Positions 40,996-52,240 of a DNA stretch of 64,000 bases are shown here, piece after piece (positions within the stretch are counted from its first letter, which is position 1; the number at the start of each line of letters is the position of its first letter). Under the pieces are notes generated by a model. That model saw only the letters and a program-made list of their open reading frames with translations. It ran no database searches and had not been told where the DNA came from. The stretch comes from Agrypnia vestita. Its lineage: Eukaryota > Arthropoda > Insecta > Trichoptera > Phryganeidae. Both the position numbers and the translations under genes were made by a program. The DNA is taken from NCBI GenBank assembly GCA_016648135.1, contig JADDOH010004043.1, positions 1 to 64,000 on the forward strand, in the 5' to 3' direction.

Positions 40996-43229
40996 GCCTT
41001 TATGACGCGGATTTACACATAATGGCTGGTGGTACAGACTGAAAGTGAATTGATCGCCTGTGTTTTGCCGGCGGTTCTACAGCGAGGAAATTGAGTCAAT
41101 GAGAAAATTATGTATGTTTATTTTATTTTCAAGTGTCACATTTGATGCACATTGCGTATTTTTTAGAACTGAATTAACAACAATGTTAAAATAACAATTT
41201 ATTAAAATACTTTTTTTATGTTATGTACTAAAATTTTTTTATGATATTTACTACAATGAATGCATAACAAGTCATTATTTTTGTAACAAATTTATTCTTA
41301 TTATTTTTAACATTAAAAATCAACATTTAGTAGGTATATAAAAGAGTTGATCACTTAAGATTTGTCGTAATGGTAGTCTTTCTCCATGTCCATTCATATG
41401 CTTTATATTAAAGTAGCTCTGTACTTCCAAATCATCAGAGATTTCATTATATAAATCTATACTCTCGCCGTTCACATCTCTTAAATAATGTTGATAGCAT
41501 CCACCTCTTGGACAAGACGCCTAAATATGTGTTGCGGTGTCTCGTTAAAAATATATAAGTATTTTTTTATTCTACGATGGACACAACTTGCCATCTAGCG
41601 ACGTTCTAAGTAAGCACAGCGAACATAGCCAAGCCGCGCACCCAACCAATATAAATAAACACTCATAATGTAGTACAGAGTTGTGTGTATATATATATAT
41701 ATATATATATACCCCTATATACCCCTATATACACCCCTCATGGATCTTACTTGGATTCTAAGAAGTGTACTGAAATGTATTAAAAATAAAGTATAAGAAG
41801 TGTGAAAAGTAAAGTGCTTATTTGACATGGAAAAATAAAATGATAAAACTTAAAGCACACAAAAGAAATAAAAAATAGGTAGTAGACAAATGGGTAATAA
41901 AATATTCAAATAAAATGTAAATAATATTTCGAATTATATATTTAACCATTAAATGAATTAATTATTTTAAGGAATTTTAAAAATTAGTGACCACCTGAAC
42001 AGTTGAGTAACTCAATACCGGGAATGCTGTCTAATTTTATGTTGATATATGCATGAATATGAAAAATTACGATGTTGTACATAATAAGTAGGTACATTCA
42101 ATATTACTTTGGTCTATTGTTCGTCTATCTAAAATTTCACAAATCCATTTTTTTTAGAAAACGTTGCAAGATGGGTAGATAGGTACAATGAACATATGTT
42201 AGCCATAAGGCCAAAAGCACCCGTTCACGAAATATATCGTCAACAAGAAGAAATTTAAAAAAAAACACAAATATAACTCTTGAAATTTAGTCGACAGAAA
42301 CATAATGACAGAAGCATTGATGCTTAAATCACTATTTTCTAAAACGAAAAATATTGTATTTAATATGTGGGGCTTAATATCTATGCCCGGGGAACAATCA
42401 TTTTAGGAAAATAGCTTGCTTTCCAGAAAACATTTTCTCGCGTCTCTTAAAAAAGTAATTGAACAGTTTACATCGTCCCATTTAAGAAAAACAATAGAAT
42501 TAGTATGTATAAGTTGTGAATATGACGCACATTGTGTTGATGTTTACGGGTATTATTAATAGCACATGGCTTAAACACACAGAGTCGATTATCTTTCTTA
42601 AATGGAAAGATGTTTACCTTTTTGCTTTAAATGTACTTTGGGGAGCGTAATTCATATTTTTTGAAATACTGACATCAGCATTCTTTAGCAATACAAAAGT
42701 GTATTGTCGATCGTCATCCTTCAAATGTTGGTGGTGGCACGCGCGGGTGTACACGACGACTTGACAGAAGCGAAAAATATTTTTTTTCATGTTTTGATAC
42801 ATAGTATTATAATTTAACGATTGATTTATATTATTTCAACTTTTTTCATAGTATGTAATATGTGGGGTATAAAAGCAAAGGCAGCAATTTGCAAAAAATG
42901 TTCTGTATGCAGTTACCAAGGATTATCAATTCAGAATGTACTTATTTAATTATAGATTTTATGTATTTAATATGTAAATTTAAAGGATATATTTTTAAAA
43001 ACAAATCTCGAATTCGATACATTCTAAATTAACTATCCTCGACGCAATAAATTTTTTTTAGATATTGCTGCCTTTGGTGATGTTTGAATTTATACGACTT
43101 AATTGAATGTTGTAATTTTTTCTCGGCTGCACTAGTAAAGGAATTCGCACAGTTCGTTACGTTACGCCGTTAGTATCACTAATTCACGAGCATTTATCAT
43201 GCGGTCGGGTTTTCGCGGCTATATGAAGA
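40996..43229. other. AT-rich unassigned DNA with microsatellite
   Basis: No gene recognised. A (TA)n run at 41684-41711 is followed by three CCCCTATATA-like units (41711-41740). 41345-41480 weakly resembles the GTGATCACTTAAGCC repeat. The remainder is AT-rich. Confidence 0.4.
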
Positions 43230-43345
43230 TTTAATTAACATTTCGGCGCCGCGGCCGGACGGGCGGGCTGCCCCACCCCCGGGTCACCGCAGCCTCCCCC
43301 CTCCGCCCCAACCGGTGTACCTGTGTCGTGCCAGCTAAAGTCTCA
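43230..43345. other. GC-rich island, apparently single copy
   Basis: GGCGCCGCGGCCGGACGGGC and CCCCACCCCCGGGTCACCGC in AT-rich surroundings. No frame or repeat relationship. Confidence 0.45.
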
Positions 43346-43639
43346 CTGAGATGTAATGGGGAATCGTACGAGAAATTAAACAATTAATTCGAACACTCAG
43401 TGAAAGGTGTTACACTTTGAATGAGTGTATTAATTTAACCCAAAGTTCTGATTTTGGAACCGGGTGCTTTGTCAAAATTCAAACTTTATGAACAAGAGTA
43501 TAAATGGCTTTAAAACCTCGTCGATTCAACAATTGACACCGCGAAAAGTTAATTTAAATTGTACATTTATTCGGAGTTTTTAATTTAATTAAATATGTAT
43601 GATTTTGTCCGCGGAGATATTATTATTAATAAAGATAAA
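43346..43639. other. Unassigned DNA
   Basis: Nothing recognised. Confidence 0.3.
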
Positions 43640-43815
43640 TTAAATTCTCACAGATACGAAGCTATTTATATGAGAAACGTGACTGGAAATCTTTATGAGG
43701 TGGCTTAGGGCTTATAACCTGTATGAGCTGGCTTAAGTGATGCAACGTTCGCATACAACGTTCACAAATTCCACCATAAGAATATCCACACATTATCAGA
43801 ATTTTGAAAGTTATT
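43640..43815 (-). repeat. Interspersed repeat, GTGATCACTTAAGCC family, copy 5
   Basis: Inverted: ACAGATACGAAGCTATTTAT, GTGACTGGAAATCTTTATGA, GGGCTTATAACCTGTATGAG, CTGGCTTAAGTGAT, then CCATAAGAATATCCACACAT, which matches the upstream flank of copy 1 (857-873) and so extends the family consensus. Confidence 0.65.
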
Positions 43816-43834
43816 TATTTAAGTAAGTTGTATA

Positions 43835-43970
43835 TTACAACAATATTCTTACTTTTTTCAAACTAAACCACACCACTATGTTATGAAAATAGAAATGAAA
43901 ACCCTTATACTATGGAAATAATGGATTACAGGGTAAGTGTCTTAACCAGTAGATCAAGCACGTCCATATT
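43835..43970 (-). mobile_element. Degenerate tRNA-derived SINE, family A
   Basis: Plus strand: TCAAACTAAACCACACCACT, GTTATGAAAATAG, then GATTACAGGGTAAGTGTCTT and AACCAGTAGATCAAGCACG. Order matches the inverted SINE at 29.5 kb; the B-box is lost. Confidence 0.45.
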
Positions 43971-44369
43971 TTAAATATATCATCATGAAATGAATTTTAT
44001 ATATCTCTAATCTAAAAATAAAATTAATGGTGTAATAAACTTGGAAATTAATAAATTTAAAAATGTTTACGTCGTAGAAACTACGAGAACGGTCTGCAAT
44101 GTTTTACACAAATCCTATTTATAAATTAAATATGATATTTTTTCTAAATAACAATTAAGATATTGCGGTTTCTCTTAAATCATATTCATTGTAAAAAAAT
44201 TGTTTGACCTTTGAATATAAAGAAATAAAACTACACCTTCATAGTTCCAGTCCTTAATAAATCTAAAGCAGACAGGTACGTTTGTACATACCTACATACA
44301 GATTTAATATAAAAAAAGTTGAATTACGTAGAGTCATAAATGTTTCCTAAATTCAATCCACTTACTCTA
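43971..44369. other. AT-rich unassigned DNA
   Basis: Nothing recognised. Confidence 0.3.
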
Positions 44370-44785
44370 AACGCTCATGCCATCGATACCCATAAATCTA
44401 ATACAAGCATCCTCGCAGTTCTTACGCAGCGCGACTTTCGTATCCACACGTATCCCTAGAACAGGACGGCAACACAATCGCTCCTTTCATAACAAACCAT
44501 CACCGCGGGTGCAGCGGGAGCCTGAAAGCCCCGGAACACTTCAAAAGCTTAGGGGATTATAAAGTTTACAAATTGAGCTTTTATGCCGTGGGATTCCGGG
44601 CCACTTCAGATGTAACGATGCTTTATTCGGATAAACTTGACTTATTTTTTCGCTTCCCGTCTCATTCCCACTTTATCATCGGAGTGTTTCGGGTTGGTGT
44701 TTTTGTTGGGTTTGTCGCCCTGTCTTTTTTTACCGCAAGTGTCACTTCTGGCCGCGGCCATCTGCCGTATTTGGAGTCATGAGAA
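44370..44785. other. Moderately GC-rich island
   Basis: Higher GC than surroundings, with CCATCACCGCGGGTGCAGCG and TTCTGGCCGCGGCCATCTGC. Two plus-strand frames (61 and 69 codons) lie here without a domain or clear splice sites. Apparently single copy. Confidence 0.35.
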
Positions 44786-45729
44786 AAAATGAACGACTCG
44801 ACCGTTAGCCTTCATGTCTGCATTTGAATCATATTTTAAATACTTAATAAGATTCCCATAAAAGAAATATTTTGTACTCTCAGTAAAGATCACAAATATT
44901 TATAAATGCTTTATTGGTGAGTGATGTGTGAATCTAATTTTTCTATGGACCCAAACTATATGTTGATTTCCACTTAAATAATATATCTATTTTATTTTAT
45001 TAAAAAATACAAAAAAAAGATGAGTGTCTAATTTACATAAGATCTAATTTTTGTAGGTCTTCACTGTTTTCTGATGATAATTTATAATTAATAAAAATGT
45101 TTTTTAAAATATTTGTGTTTATTTTCCGACGAAATAAATTTAAAAATAACTGACAATAAATCCAACTTAAAACATGAAAAAATAATTCAATTTTTCGAAA
45201 ATAAATTATTACTGTAAATAGTTTAGTTTTCGATGACTATGTTTGTGAATAATTGTTTCTAATAATACTTTGAACAGTTAATATAACAGATTAATAATTG
45301 AATAAAATGTAAAATGACGTTAGTTTATATAAAAAAATTGTTTCGCTTTTGGTTAAAACGTATTTTTTTAATTTACGGACCACGATCGTTGCGAGAACCA
45401 ACATTTAAACACGGAGTCTAACGATTTGGGATAGGTCATTTAAAATAAACGTGCCTGAATATGTATAAAATATTTTATATACTAATATCGACAAGACCGA
45501 ATAAAAGCAAGGAATATATGTATGTAAATATTTACATATATATACTTAACATTCACATTTTGCTATTTTAATTCAATTTAGGTTTTTTATTGCACTTCAA
45601 GATTTTTAGTTACATTTCAATATAATAGAACGGATCGCATAGCATAGTATTTGAAATATATGAAGCTAATTCATTTAAAATCCCTCAACATTATAACGCT
45701 ATAAGTTTCACAACAAACTCATTCACAAA
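44786..45729. other. AT-rich unassigned DNA
   Basis: Nothing recognised. Confidence 0.35.
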
Positions 45730-45951
45730 ATGTTTCCAATATTAACAAGCGCTAGGGATACGCTGAGCAGTATGGTTATTCGAGCGGATATCGGTAAACA
45801 ACTTACGGCCAACAACTTTGAAGTCAACTTCATAAAAATACGGAATAACTTCGAAACTGGTAAGGATTTGAATTGGATACAAAAAGAAAAACTTGAATCT
45901 TTTTTTACTATCGATATGATTAAATTTAACAATGAGTATCCATTATTTTAA
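45730..45951 (+). CDS. Short candidate gene, 73 codons, function unknown
   Basis: The frame starts MFPILTSARDTLSSMVIRAD and continues IGKQLTANNFEVNFIKIRNN, FETGKDLNWIQKEKLESFFT and IDMIKFNNEYPLF. The start has an AAA ATG context, and AATAAA lies at 45970-45975, 19 bp after the stop. Composition is balanced (charged and hydrophobic residues alternate), unlike most chance frames here. There is no signal peptide, membrane helix or motif I recognise. It could be a single-exon small gene, one exon, or a fragment of an unknown element. The antisense frame over the same DNA is probably a shadow. Confidence 0.3.
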   Translation: MFPILTSARDTLSSMVIRADIGKQLTANNFEVNFIKIRNNFETGKDLNWIQKEKLESFFTIDMIKFNNEYPLF

Positions 45952-46009
45952 ACCTGTCGATTATCTGCAATAAAATATGCAAATCAATAGTGTTATTTGT
46001 GGAAACTTC

Positions 46010-46340
46010 TTATACTGGTTGAAGACCACTAGGGGCTCGTACATTTTTGTCGCCTCTCGTGATGTGGAATCCCAGCTGCCCTTATTTTGGGGGATCTTCC
46101 AGGCATCCTTCTTCCATCTGGTTTCTCATGTAGGGCTAGGTATGGTAGTCTTTGGAAGTCCATTCTTTCTACGATCTACGATTCTACGATCTCTCCAATA
46201 CCTTATCCTTTATCTCCCCCATCTGACGAAATCTTGGATATCACACATTTTTCTGATCGTGGTGTTTCTCATTCTGTCGCGTAGAGTCTTTTCTGTTATT
46301 TTTCAGAGGGTTTTCATCTCTGTGATTCTATGAAGTGATT
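46010..46340 (-). pseudogene. LINE reverse-transcriptase tail fragment
   Basis: Minus strand reads KITEKTLRDRMRNTTIRKMC then DIQDFVRWGR in one frame (near 46312-46221), followed by WRDRR-like and KIPQNKGSWDSTSREAT-like segments. TLRDR-RN--IR--C-IQD-VRW is the same region as in the 17.1-17.5 kb fragment. The plus-strand frame of 118 codons over it is an antisense shadow. Confidence 0.7.
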
Positions 46341-46351
46341 ATATGCGAACA

Positions 46352-46369
46352 TTTTTTTATTTATTTATT

Positions 46370-46400
<31 letters not shown>
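46352..46400. repeat. (TTTA)n microsatellite
   Basis: About ten TTTA units directly preceding the 330-bp interspersed repeat; probably the reverse-complemented simple tail of a retroelement. Confidence 0.9.
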
Positions 46401-46730
46401 TGGGAAACTAACAGTACATATAAAGAGATTATACATGATTATTGAACAGAAAAGTGACCATCTTACAAGTTTCCACAGAATTAACGTGTTGTGTTTTAAC
46501 ATAAAGCAACAATAACTTGAGTTATAGAATAAAAAACAAAAAAAGTGAAAGTCTTAAGTTATGGACAAACTATGGGAGTCAAAGAATTAGAGGTAAAAGG
46601 AGAATAAGGAATGGATAGGAAAGGACACATCTACTTAGTAAAAAGGACAAGAGATAAGAATAAAAAGAAGTGCAAAAGATATATGTATAGCATAAAGATA
46701 TCTGATCAATACATCTGCATATATATATCA
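46401..46730. repeat. 330-bp interspersed repeat, copy 1
   Basis: Shares with 54329-54660, in register, ACTAACAGTACATA, GATTATTGAACAG, GACCATCTTACAAGTTTC, AGGAAAGGACACATCTACTT, AAGAATAAAAAGAAGTGCAA and AAAGATATCTGATCAATACA. Identity is about 90% by eye. Both copies follow a TTTA-rich stretch, consistent with an inverted retroelement 3' end or SINE. Confidence 0.85.
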
Positions 46731-47536
46731 ACTATCAGTATCAACTCTCGTTTCGATGATATATAAATTCGTAAATTCGATGTTTCAATATCTGTCTGAC
46801 ACAGGTTTTGTAGATTCTGAATTTACTCTTCAGTTACATGTCCTTTTTCATATTATTTTGTGCAGATATCCTGATAGCTTTCATCACCTTTTTCACCTCT
46901 TCAATAACATCATAATGCCTCAGTACGTTGACACCTGACTTATTTTCAAGAGCTAGTTACATCTCACATGTTATTTTGAAAATGTCATGCTTTTAGTTCA
47001 TGCATTTAATTTAGTTTTGAAAACACATATCAATAATTCTGAATTGATTTTATACACATCATGAATTTTATCAATAAAGAAAATTATTGCTTTATCTCGA
47101 CTGGTTAAAAGAAAAAGAAAGCATTTTCATTAAAAAATATATATGTTTACTTGTAAATAAAACGGAAAATGGTGTTATTAACCTTAATTTTCATTTTATA
47201 TAATTACACACTTATTATGAAATCATATTTATTATTACACGATTTTAATGATAGTTCCAGGTGTGAAGCTTCACGAGATCCTGGATACGTTAACACCCTT
47301 CATTTCAAAGGCTCTTCTAAGAACTTGTGAGGTACGTGACTCTGAAAGCTGAGGGGTGAATTACTTCTACTTTAGTTTGACAACTATCTCTCAAAACGCT
47401 ATTTCAATTATTTTTAAAAGTAATTGATAACGTAATTACGCGGCGTTCATTAAAACTTTATTTAAAAAAATAAAAAATAATTTGTTAACTTGACTTGAAT
47501 TAATAAGTATTTTTTTATAAATGTGGGATAATATCG
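46731..47536. other. AT-rich unassigned DNA
   Basis: A 60-codon plus-strand frame at 46756 has no domain. Nothing else recognised. Confidence 0.3.
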
Positions 47537-47745
47537 AGTATACTGTCAAATCTGCAAAAAATTCATTTCACTCTCTTAAACTATCCAATTTACTGTATAT
47601 TTTTTGACATTAAAAAAAATATTTTGGTTTTAAAGATTGCAAATAAATCTTTTAGAACATTTTCCGAAAATATTTAATATATTGGGATAGTTTAAGAGAG
47701 TAAAACGAAAATTTAATTTTTGCAGATTCGAGGGACTGTCGATAC
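47537..47745. mobile_element. Foldback MITE, about 210 bp
   Basis: AATCTGCAAAAA and TTTTTGCAGATTCG, plus TTTCACTCTCTTAAACTATCC and GGATAGTTTAAGAGAGTAAA, form inverted arms around an AT-rich centre. Outermost ACTGTC / GACTGTC segments are imperfect. Confidence 0.7.
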
Positions 47746-47777
47746 ATACTTAATCTTAATAATCAAATTTTACTTGA

Positions 47778-47916
47778 GGTGCAATCCAGTGGTCGGTGGA
47801 TCAGGCCCTATTCCAGGACATCAAAAAACTAGGGTTTTTTTCAGTTTACTTTGAAAATAGTAAGAATGTTGATGCGATACGTATTCCATTCTCGAATCCC
47901 TATGAAATAGCACAAG
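47778..47916 (+). mobile_element. tRNA-derived SINE, family A, degenerate
   Basis: GCAATCCAGTGGTCGGTGGA then TCAGGCCC (decayed B-box), TTTACTTTGAAAATAGTAAG, ATGTTGATGCGATACGTATT and CCATTCTCGAATCCCTATG. The tail matches the family 3' end GACACGTATTCCGTRTTC. Confidence 0.6.
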
Positions 47917-48126
47917 GTAGTTCCATGATAATATTTGAGAATTAGGTAAATCACTTGAAATGACAAATTAATGTGCGTGTTAACATAGTTTGTTAATAAA
48001 ATTCATTGAAAATCCTGTCGCCACCTAGTAGGTAGGTACTACGAGAAAATTTTTGAGAAATTTTGCAATTAAAAAATGTATTAATACAATTAATGAGAAC
48101 ATGTGTAGGTACTTTTTTTACTATTA

Positions 48127-48182
48127 ATTTGTTGAAAATTCCATGTTTAGGAGTCAATGGTCCCTTCATCGGTGTACTATGA
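48127..48182 (-). repeat. Hammerhead-like relic of a PLE terminal repeat
   Basis: Minus strand reads CCGATGA, AGGG, ACCATTGA, then CTCCT and AAACATGG. Compared with CUGANGA-helix II-GAAAC, U4 is changed to C and the GAA is damaged. AGGG/CCCT with loop ACCATTGA is the same helix II as in the 58.8-kb copy. Confidence 0.4.
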
Positions 48183-48721
48183 ATCAAAAAAAAAAATACT
48201 ATAATAATAACAAATGTAAAAATAACTAAAAAAAATTAAAAGAACATGATTATTTTTAATATTCGATTTACTTTCATCCTTTTTCTTATTTTCAATATTT
48301 TAAATTTATCCAATTGCAATCTTGTATAATTTGTACGTAAAATTTATAAACCCTTATTTGGGACTCTTGACCCTGAAACATTTCGATATTTTAAACAAAT
48401 TGGTGTTGAAAACAAAGTGGTATATTCTTATTTAAATCAACAAAAATCCATTTTTCTCCTTTTAGAGTACAAAAAAAATGGTTGTCTCAATTACAAAAAT
48501 CAATACAATTACGTCGATGAAATTTGTCAATTTTTTGAATGGTTATTGTAGCTTTATTCGTAAATTTGAATCTTCTACTTCTCATAGTGTTGTGTCAGGT
48601 CCCCCAATGGTTACTATCACCTGAGAATACATCTCCCTATCTCTAGCGGTTCAAAACAGCTCTTCCAACCATCCATATCCCTGTCACGGAAAGCTGTATA
48701 CCGGAATAAAAAAAATCATAT
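48183..48721. other. AT-rich unassigned DNA with a PLE-repeat relic
   Basis: 48360-48430 contains GGGACTCTTGACCCTGAAAC followed by ATTTCGATATTTTAAAC and AACAAAGTGGTATATTC, a plus-strand relative of the copy at 58805-58875. Otherwise nothing recognised. Confidence 0.4.
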
Positions 48722-49080
48722 TCAAGTCTCGATAATCCTGAAATTATGCAGAGCATTGGTTTGTATGTTCCTGATAATTACACTAGACATCGTCAGCATA
48801 GATTGTTTCACATTCCAATATACAGGACCAACCTGCCGATGGTAATGCCTGTTGGAAGAGCCACAGCCATGCTGAACAAGATCGCTTTGGGTATTGATAT
48901 ATTCCATGTGTCTGAGAGGGTTTTCCGAAGCGGGATTCTCCTACACCTTTGACCAGATTTTATGTTATTTTTAATTTATTAAATATTTTCATTTTTGATA
49001 TATACTTCCTAATATGTATGCCTTAAACATTTTGTTTGTCATGTACATATTATCATGAAATAAATTGAATTGAATGATGA
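48722..49080 (+). pseudogene. LINE C-terminal fragment, Jockey/R1-like, with 3' UTR
   Basis: Plus strand reads SLDNPEIMQSIGLYVPDNYT, RHRQHRLFHIPIYRTNLPMV, MPVGRATAMLNKIALGIDIF and HVSERVFRSGILLHL with TGA. VP---TR---RLFH-P--RTN----P--R---MLN-----IDIF matches the extreme C-terminus of Jockey/R1-type non-LTR retrotransposons. The short 3' UTR ends in AATAAATTGAATTGAATG, a small simple-sequence tail. The frame retained is uninterrupted over 75 codons, so this is a fairly young but severely 5'-truncated copy, distinct from the GHVERM-type LINEs. Confidence 0.65.
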
Positions 49081-49542
49081 CAATATTTATTGATACATAC
49101 ATATATTTTCTCTTTGTATCTATCTAAACTGAATTTATTTTAAAATCACTTTTTCGTTTAAATTAAATTCGTATTTTTATGTTAATAACAGTTAGATTTC
49201 AATTATAAATTCAGCGAACCTCTTCAAAACCACCGCGCAACTTAGTCAACATAAATAAATTATAAGTCAAGATGGTTGCGTACTCCACATTATACTTTAA
49301 GCATGCAATCTGTGAGTAAAATATCACAAGCGCACATATTATTATGAATGCGGGTACATCGTGTTTTGCAGTGTGTATTATAAAAATACAATAGCCCGTA
49401 GTAAAATTCACCTAACATTCCCTATTTCCTCCGAGCGTTCCACGACCGCGAGATTCCGTTGAGACGAGCACAGGGCTGAATCCAGACATTATTTTTTGGT
49501 CAATTTCTGAGTGTGTTTTTTAAATGAAAATTTATTATAAAA
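49081..49542. other. AT-rich unassigned DNA
   Basis: Nothing recognised; a short GC-richer patch at 49430-49470. Confidence 0.3.
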
Positions 49543-50080
49543 ACTAGCTGTAACCCCTCAAAAATGACGGTACTTTTACATGCCAGTTCTTAAAGAATAA
49601 ATATTTACTAATTTATAGCCGACACCCATGAAATAGTAATAACGACCAATTAGATGGACAAATTTCGTATTTAAGTTAGTTACACCTGACGATGAGAAAG
49701 ACTTAAACTATATAGTATATAGTAGTAATTAATAACTCATATTGTGTGAATATTACAAAGTTAAAATTAAACATATTTTAAATTAGTAATAACGACTTTT
49801 ATCAAAATCCAAAACCCTGGAGATTGCGCAGAACTTTAAATGATTCGCATCTTTGCTAAGTCCTGTATGTACTGTATTTTTGACTGGTAATGCAGGTTCG
49901 GCGATAGCAACATCGTTATCGTTGCCGTCTTTGTGTTTGCTGGCCCGGGGTTTTTTGTTTTTTAGCTGTGAATTCGAACGAAATTACGAACGTTACACGA
50001 AGTTACGGGGACAGATAGCCAGATGGATGGATGGACGGACAGACAGACAGACAACGAAATTATTATATTTGATACCTATA
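49543..50080 (-). mobile_element. Probable Helitron fragment, minus strand
   Basis: The minus strand ends in CCGTCATTTTTGAGGGGTTA then CAG and CTAGT (49547-49543), an altered form of the hairpin terminus at 51336. AACGAAATTATTATATTTGA at 50056 recurs near 33270 beside another such terminus, so the body may extend to about 50080. A GACAGACAGACAGACAAC run and TTGCTGGCCCGGGGTTTT lie inside. No Rep/helicase coding sequence. Confidence 0.5.
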
Positions 50081-50239
50081 AAACTTAAACGAAAGGTATA
50101 CCAGATAATTGTTAGACCTGAGATAATGTTTGGCTATTGAATGCTGAACTATGTTCCTACAACTCCTACTCTAGGCAACTTGATATAGCAGAAATAATTA
50201 GATGAAAGTAGGAGTAACACTGAAAGGCAGGATTAAAAT

Positions 50240-50570
50240 ATTTCATGTCACAGACATAAACAGTAAGCTGAAGAACGACAGCCAAGGTGGTACGGGCACA
50301 TAAGACGGAGACAACCAGACCACACAGTAAAGCAGGCAATGTCCATGTCCATCGACCGTCGATGAAGCTTCATAGATAGTGGAAGACTCCAGAGGGAGAC
50401 CAGAGAACTCCTGGATGATTCAGTGCTCCAAAATCCAGTAAAGAAATGGACTATATGAAAGCGACACCTAGAACCGAAGAAGACACAGCATGAGAACGAG
50501 AAAAGCCGACCCCAACAGCCTACCTAGGCAATGAGTTGGGACAGGGCAAGGAAGAAGAGATTATTGATTA
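50240..50570 (+). pseudogene. LINE C-terminal fragment
   Basis: Plus strand reads QPRWYGHIRRRQPDHTVKQA then MSMSIDRR, then SGRPPERPENSWMIQ-like text and a W-rich terminal part. RWYGHIRRR is the GHV-RM motif of another LINE branch. Several frameshifts and stops; no reverse transcriptase. Confidence 0.55.
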
Positions 50571-51179
50571 TTTTATTCATGGTATATTGATATTAATAGC
50601 TCTAACAACATCATCATAATACTTGTAAATTATTTATTATACTAATTTGTAGTTATAGTTTACGGTAATTTACTATGTATTTGTGATTGAAAGAAACTTG
50701 AATAACTGTTCAATTACTGTTTTTAAAACTTTAATACGTAGCAGTGTATAGGTATGTGAAAGAATTTTGTAGAGAGGGTAATGTTTTATGGTTCTCGGCC
50801 CAAATGTAGTTATTTAGTTGGTATTTTTATAGTTTAGTTTTTGATATCTCGTGTTTTTGTACATTTTTCTGAATTTTTATATTAATATAGAAATATTATT
50901 TTTGCATATATTTGTAAGATTGTCGGGACTTGAATATAATGCATATTTCTTTTGAATTGTTGTTGGTATTATATTAATTCCATTAAAAAGATAAGTTAAA
51001 ACATTAAAAAAAAGAATAATATTACGTAATACAACAGGCGTGTACAGTCTGTATATTGAAGCTTGAGTTGTACGTAAATATACAATATAATGAAAAAAAA
51101 ACTATATTCAATTTTTATCCGGCAGTAGATATATTGCGATATATTAAAATCTGAATAATCAAGTATCCTAATTTCGAAC
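50571..51179. other. AT-rich unassigned DNA
   Basis: Nothing recognised. Confidence 0.3.
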
Positions 51180-51366
51180 ATCTGTCTGTCCGTAACTCAA
51201 TGGAATTAGGCTGGAGTTAGAACTACAACATTGATGATGACTTGTCGCTAATTAGGCCCGGGCGCCCGAGTGTGTCACGGCAATATGCACGCGGCTCGGT
51301 TTACACACAAGGATAGTTATAAGTTACTATTATATCCCGTGATTTTTCACGGGATTTACAGCTAGT
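51180..51366 (+). mobile_element. Helitron-type fragment with intact 3' terminus
   Basis: CCCGTGA-TTTT-TCACGGG (51336-51353) is a perfect 7-bp hairpin, followed by ATTTACAG and CTAGT (51362-51366) before A. Upstream, TCTGTCTGTCCGTAACTC at 51181 matches 13222-13239, and GTGTCACGGCAATATGCACG echoes the related minus-strand fragments. The 5' end is likely near 51180, giving an element of about 190 bp, though the expected 5' TC is not certain. Confidence 0.7.
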
Positions 51367-52099
51367 ATTACAATAGTTTTGATAATAATATTACCGGTTG
51401 TACGCCGCTGGTATACAATTGACATAGCGTTACTCACAAAATCCCTGAAGACGTTCACATACTAGTAAATCTTCTGAACGATGCTTTTCAAAGATGGTAT
51501 CGAACATTTGACCGCTTACAAAACAAGGACTGTGGTGGTCAACAAAGGAACGATCGACCATCAACGAATCACATGTAGAATAAAACTTTGAAAAGTAGAT
51601 GTGAATAAGGATCCAAATGGAATCCAAATAACAAGAAGTACGTATCCACTAAAATTAGGATCTAAAATGGTAACAGAACTCTCACGCATTCTTTCGTGGA
51701 CGGTTCTAATTAATAACGCTTATTACATTAAAAATATTTTTTAGAGACTAAACTGAGTATTATACCTAGATTAAGGAAACAGAATTAAATCTCACAGTTA
51801 CAATACATTTTTTTCTCAAATTAATTTCTTTAACACCTCAAGCATTATGTAATTATTTTATTTGTAAAATGCTTTATGCACCTAGATTACTTGAAAGCCA
51901 TTATTAAAGTGTGACGTAAATACGACGATAATTATTTTTAAATAATTAATATAAATACCACGTTAGCTGAACCATATTACCAAACTCACAATCAAACGAC
52001 CTTCAGGATCCGTTTAAAACGCGCAATTATATTAGACAGGAAGGTTTTTACATATTTTATTTAGCTTCACTTGTGTGTTTGTTTGTCTCCAAATTTAAA
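51367..52099. other. Unassigned DNA
   Basis: A 65-codon minus-strand frame at 51430-51627 (MDSIWILIHIYFSKFYSTCD start) has no recognised domain. Nothing else seen. Confidence 0.3.
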
Positions 52100-52104
52100 A
52101 ATTT

Positions 52105-52240
52105 AAATGGTTCCGGGTTCGATTCCCGATGAGGTCAAAAGTAATCTATGTGATTTTCTCAAACCTGGGTGTTTTGTGATGTGTTTCGCTTCTGTAATTG
52201 GGCCTCTTGGCCTGTTGAAGCGTAAAAATAAAAAAAATAA
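52105..52240 (+). mobile_element. tRNA-derived SINE fragment, family B
   Basis: GGTTCCGGGTTCGATTCCCG is a perfect B-box/T-arm. It is followed by a body with GGGTGTTTTGTGATGTG and GGGCCTCTTGGCCTGTTGAA and then an A/T-rich tail. The A-box half is missing and the body differs from family A, so it is a second, 5'-truncated SINE family. Confidence 0.6.
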
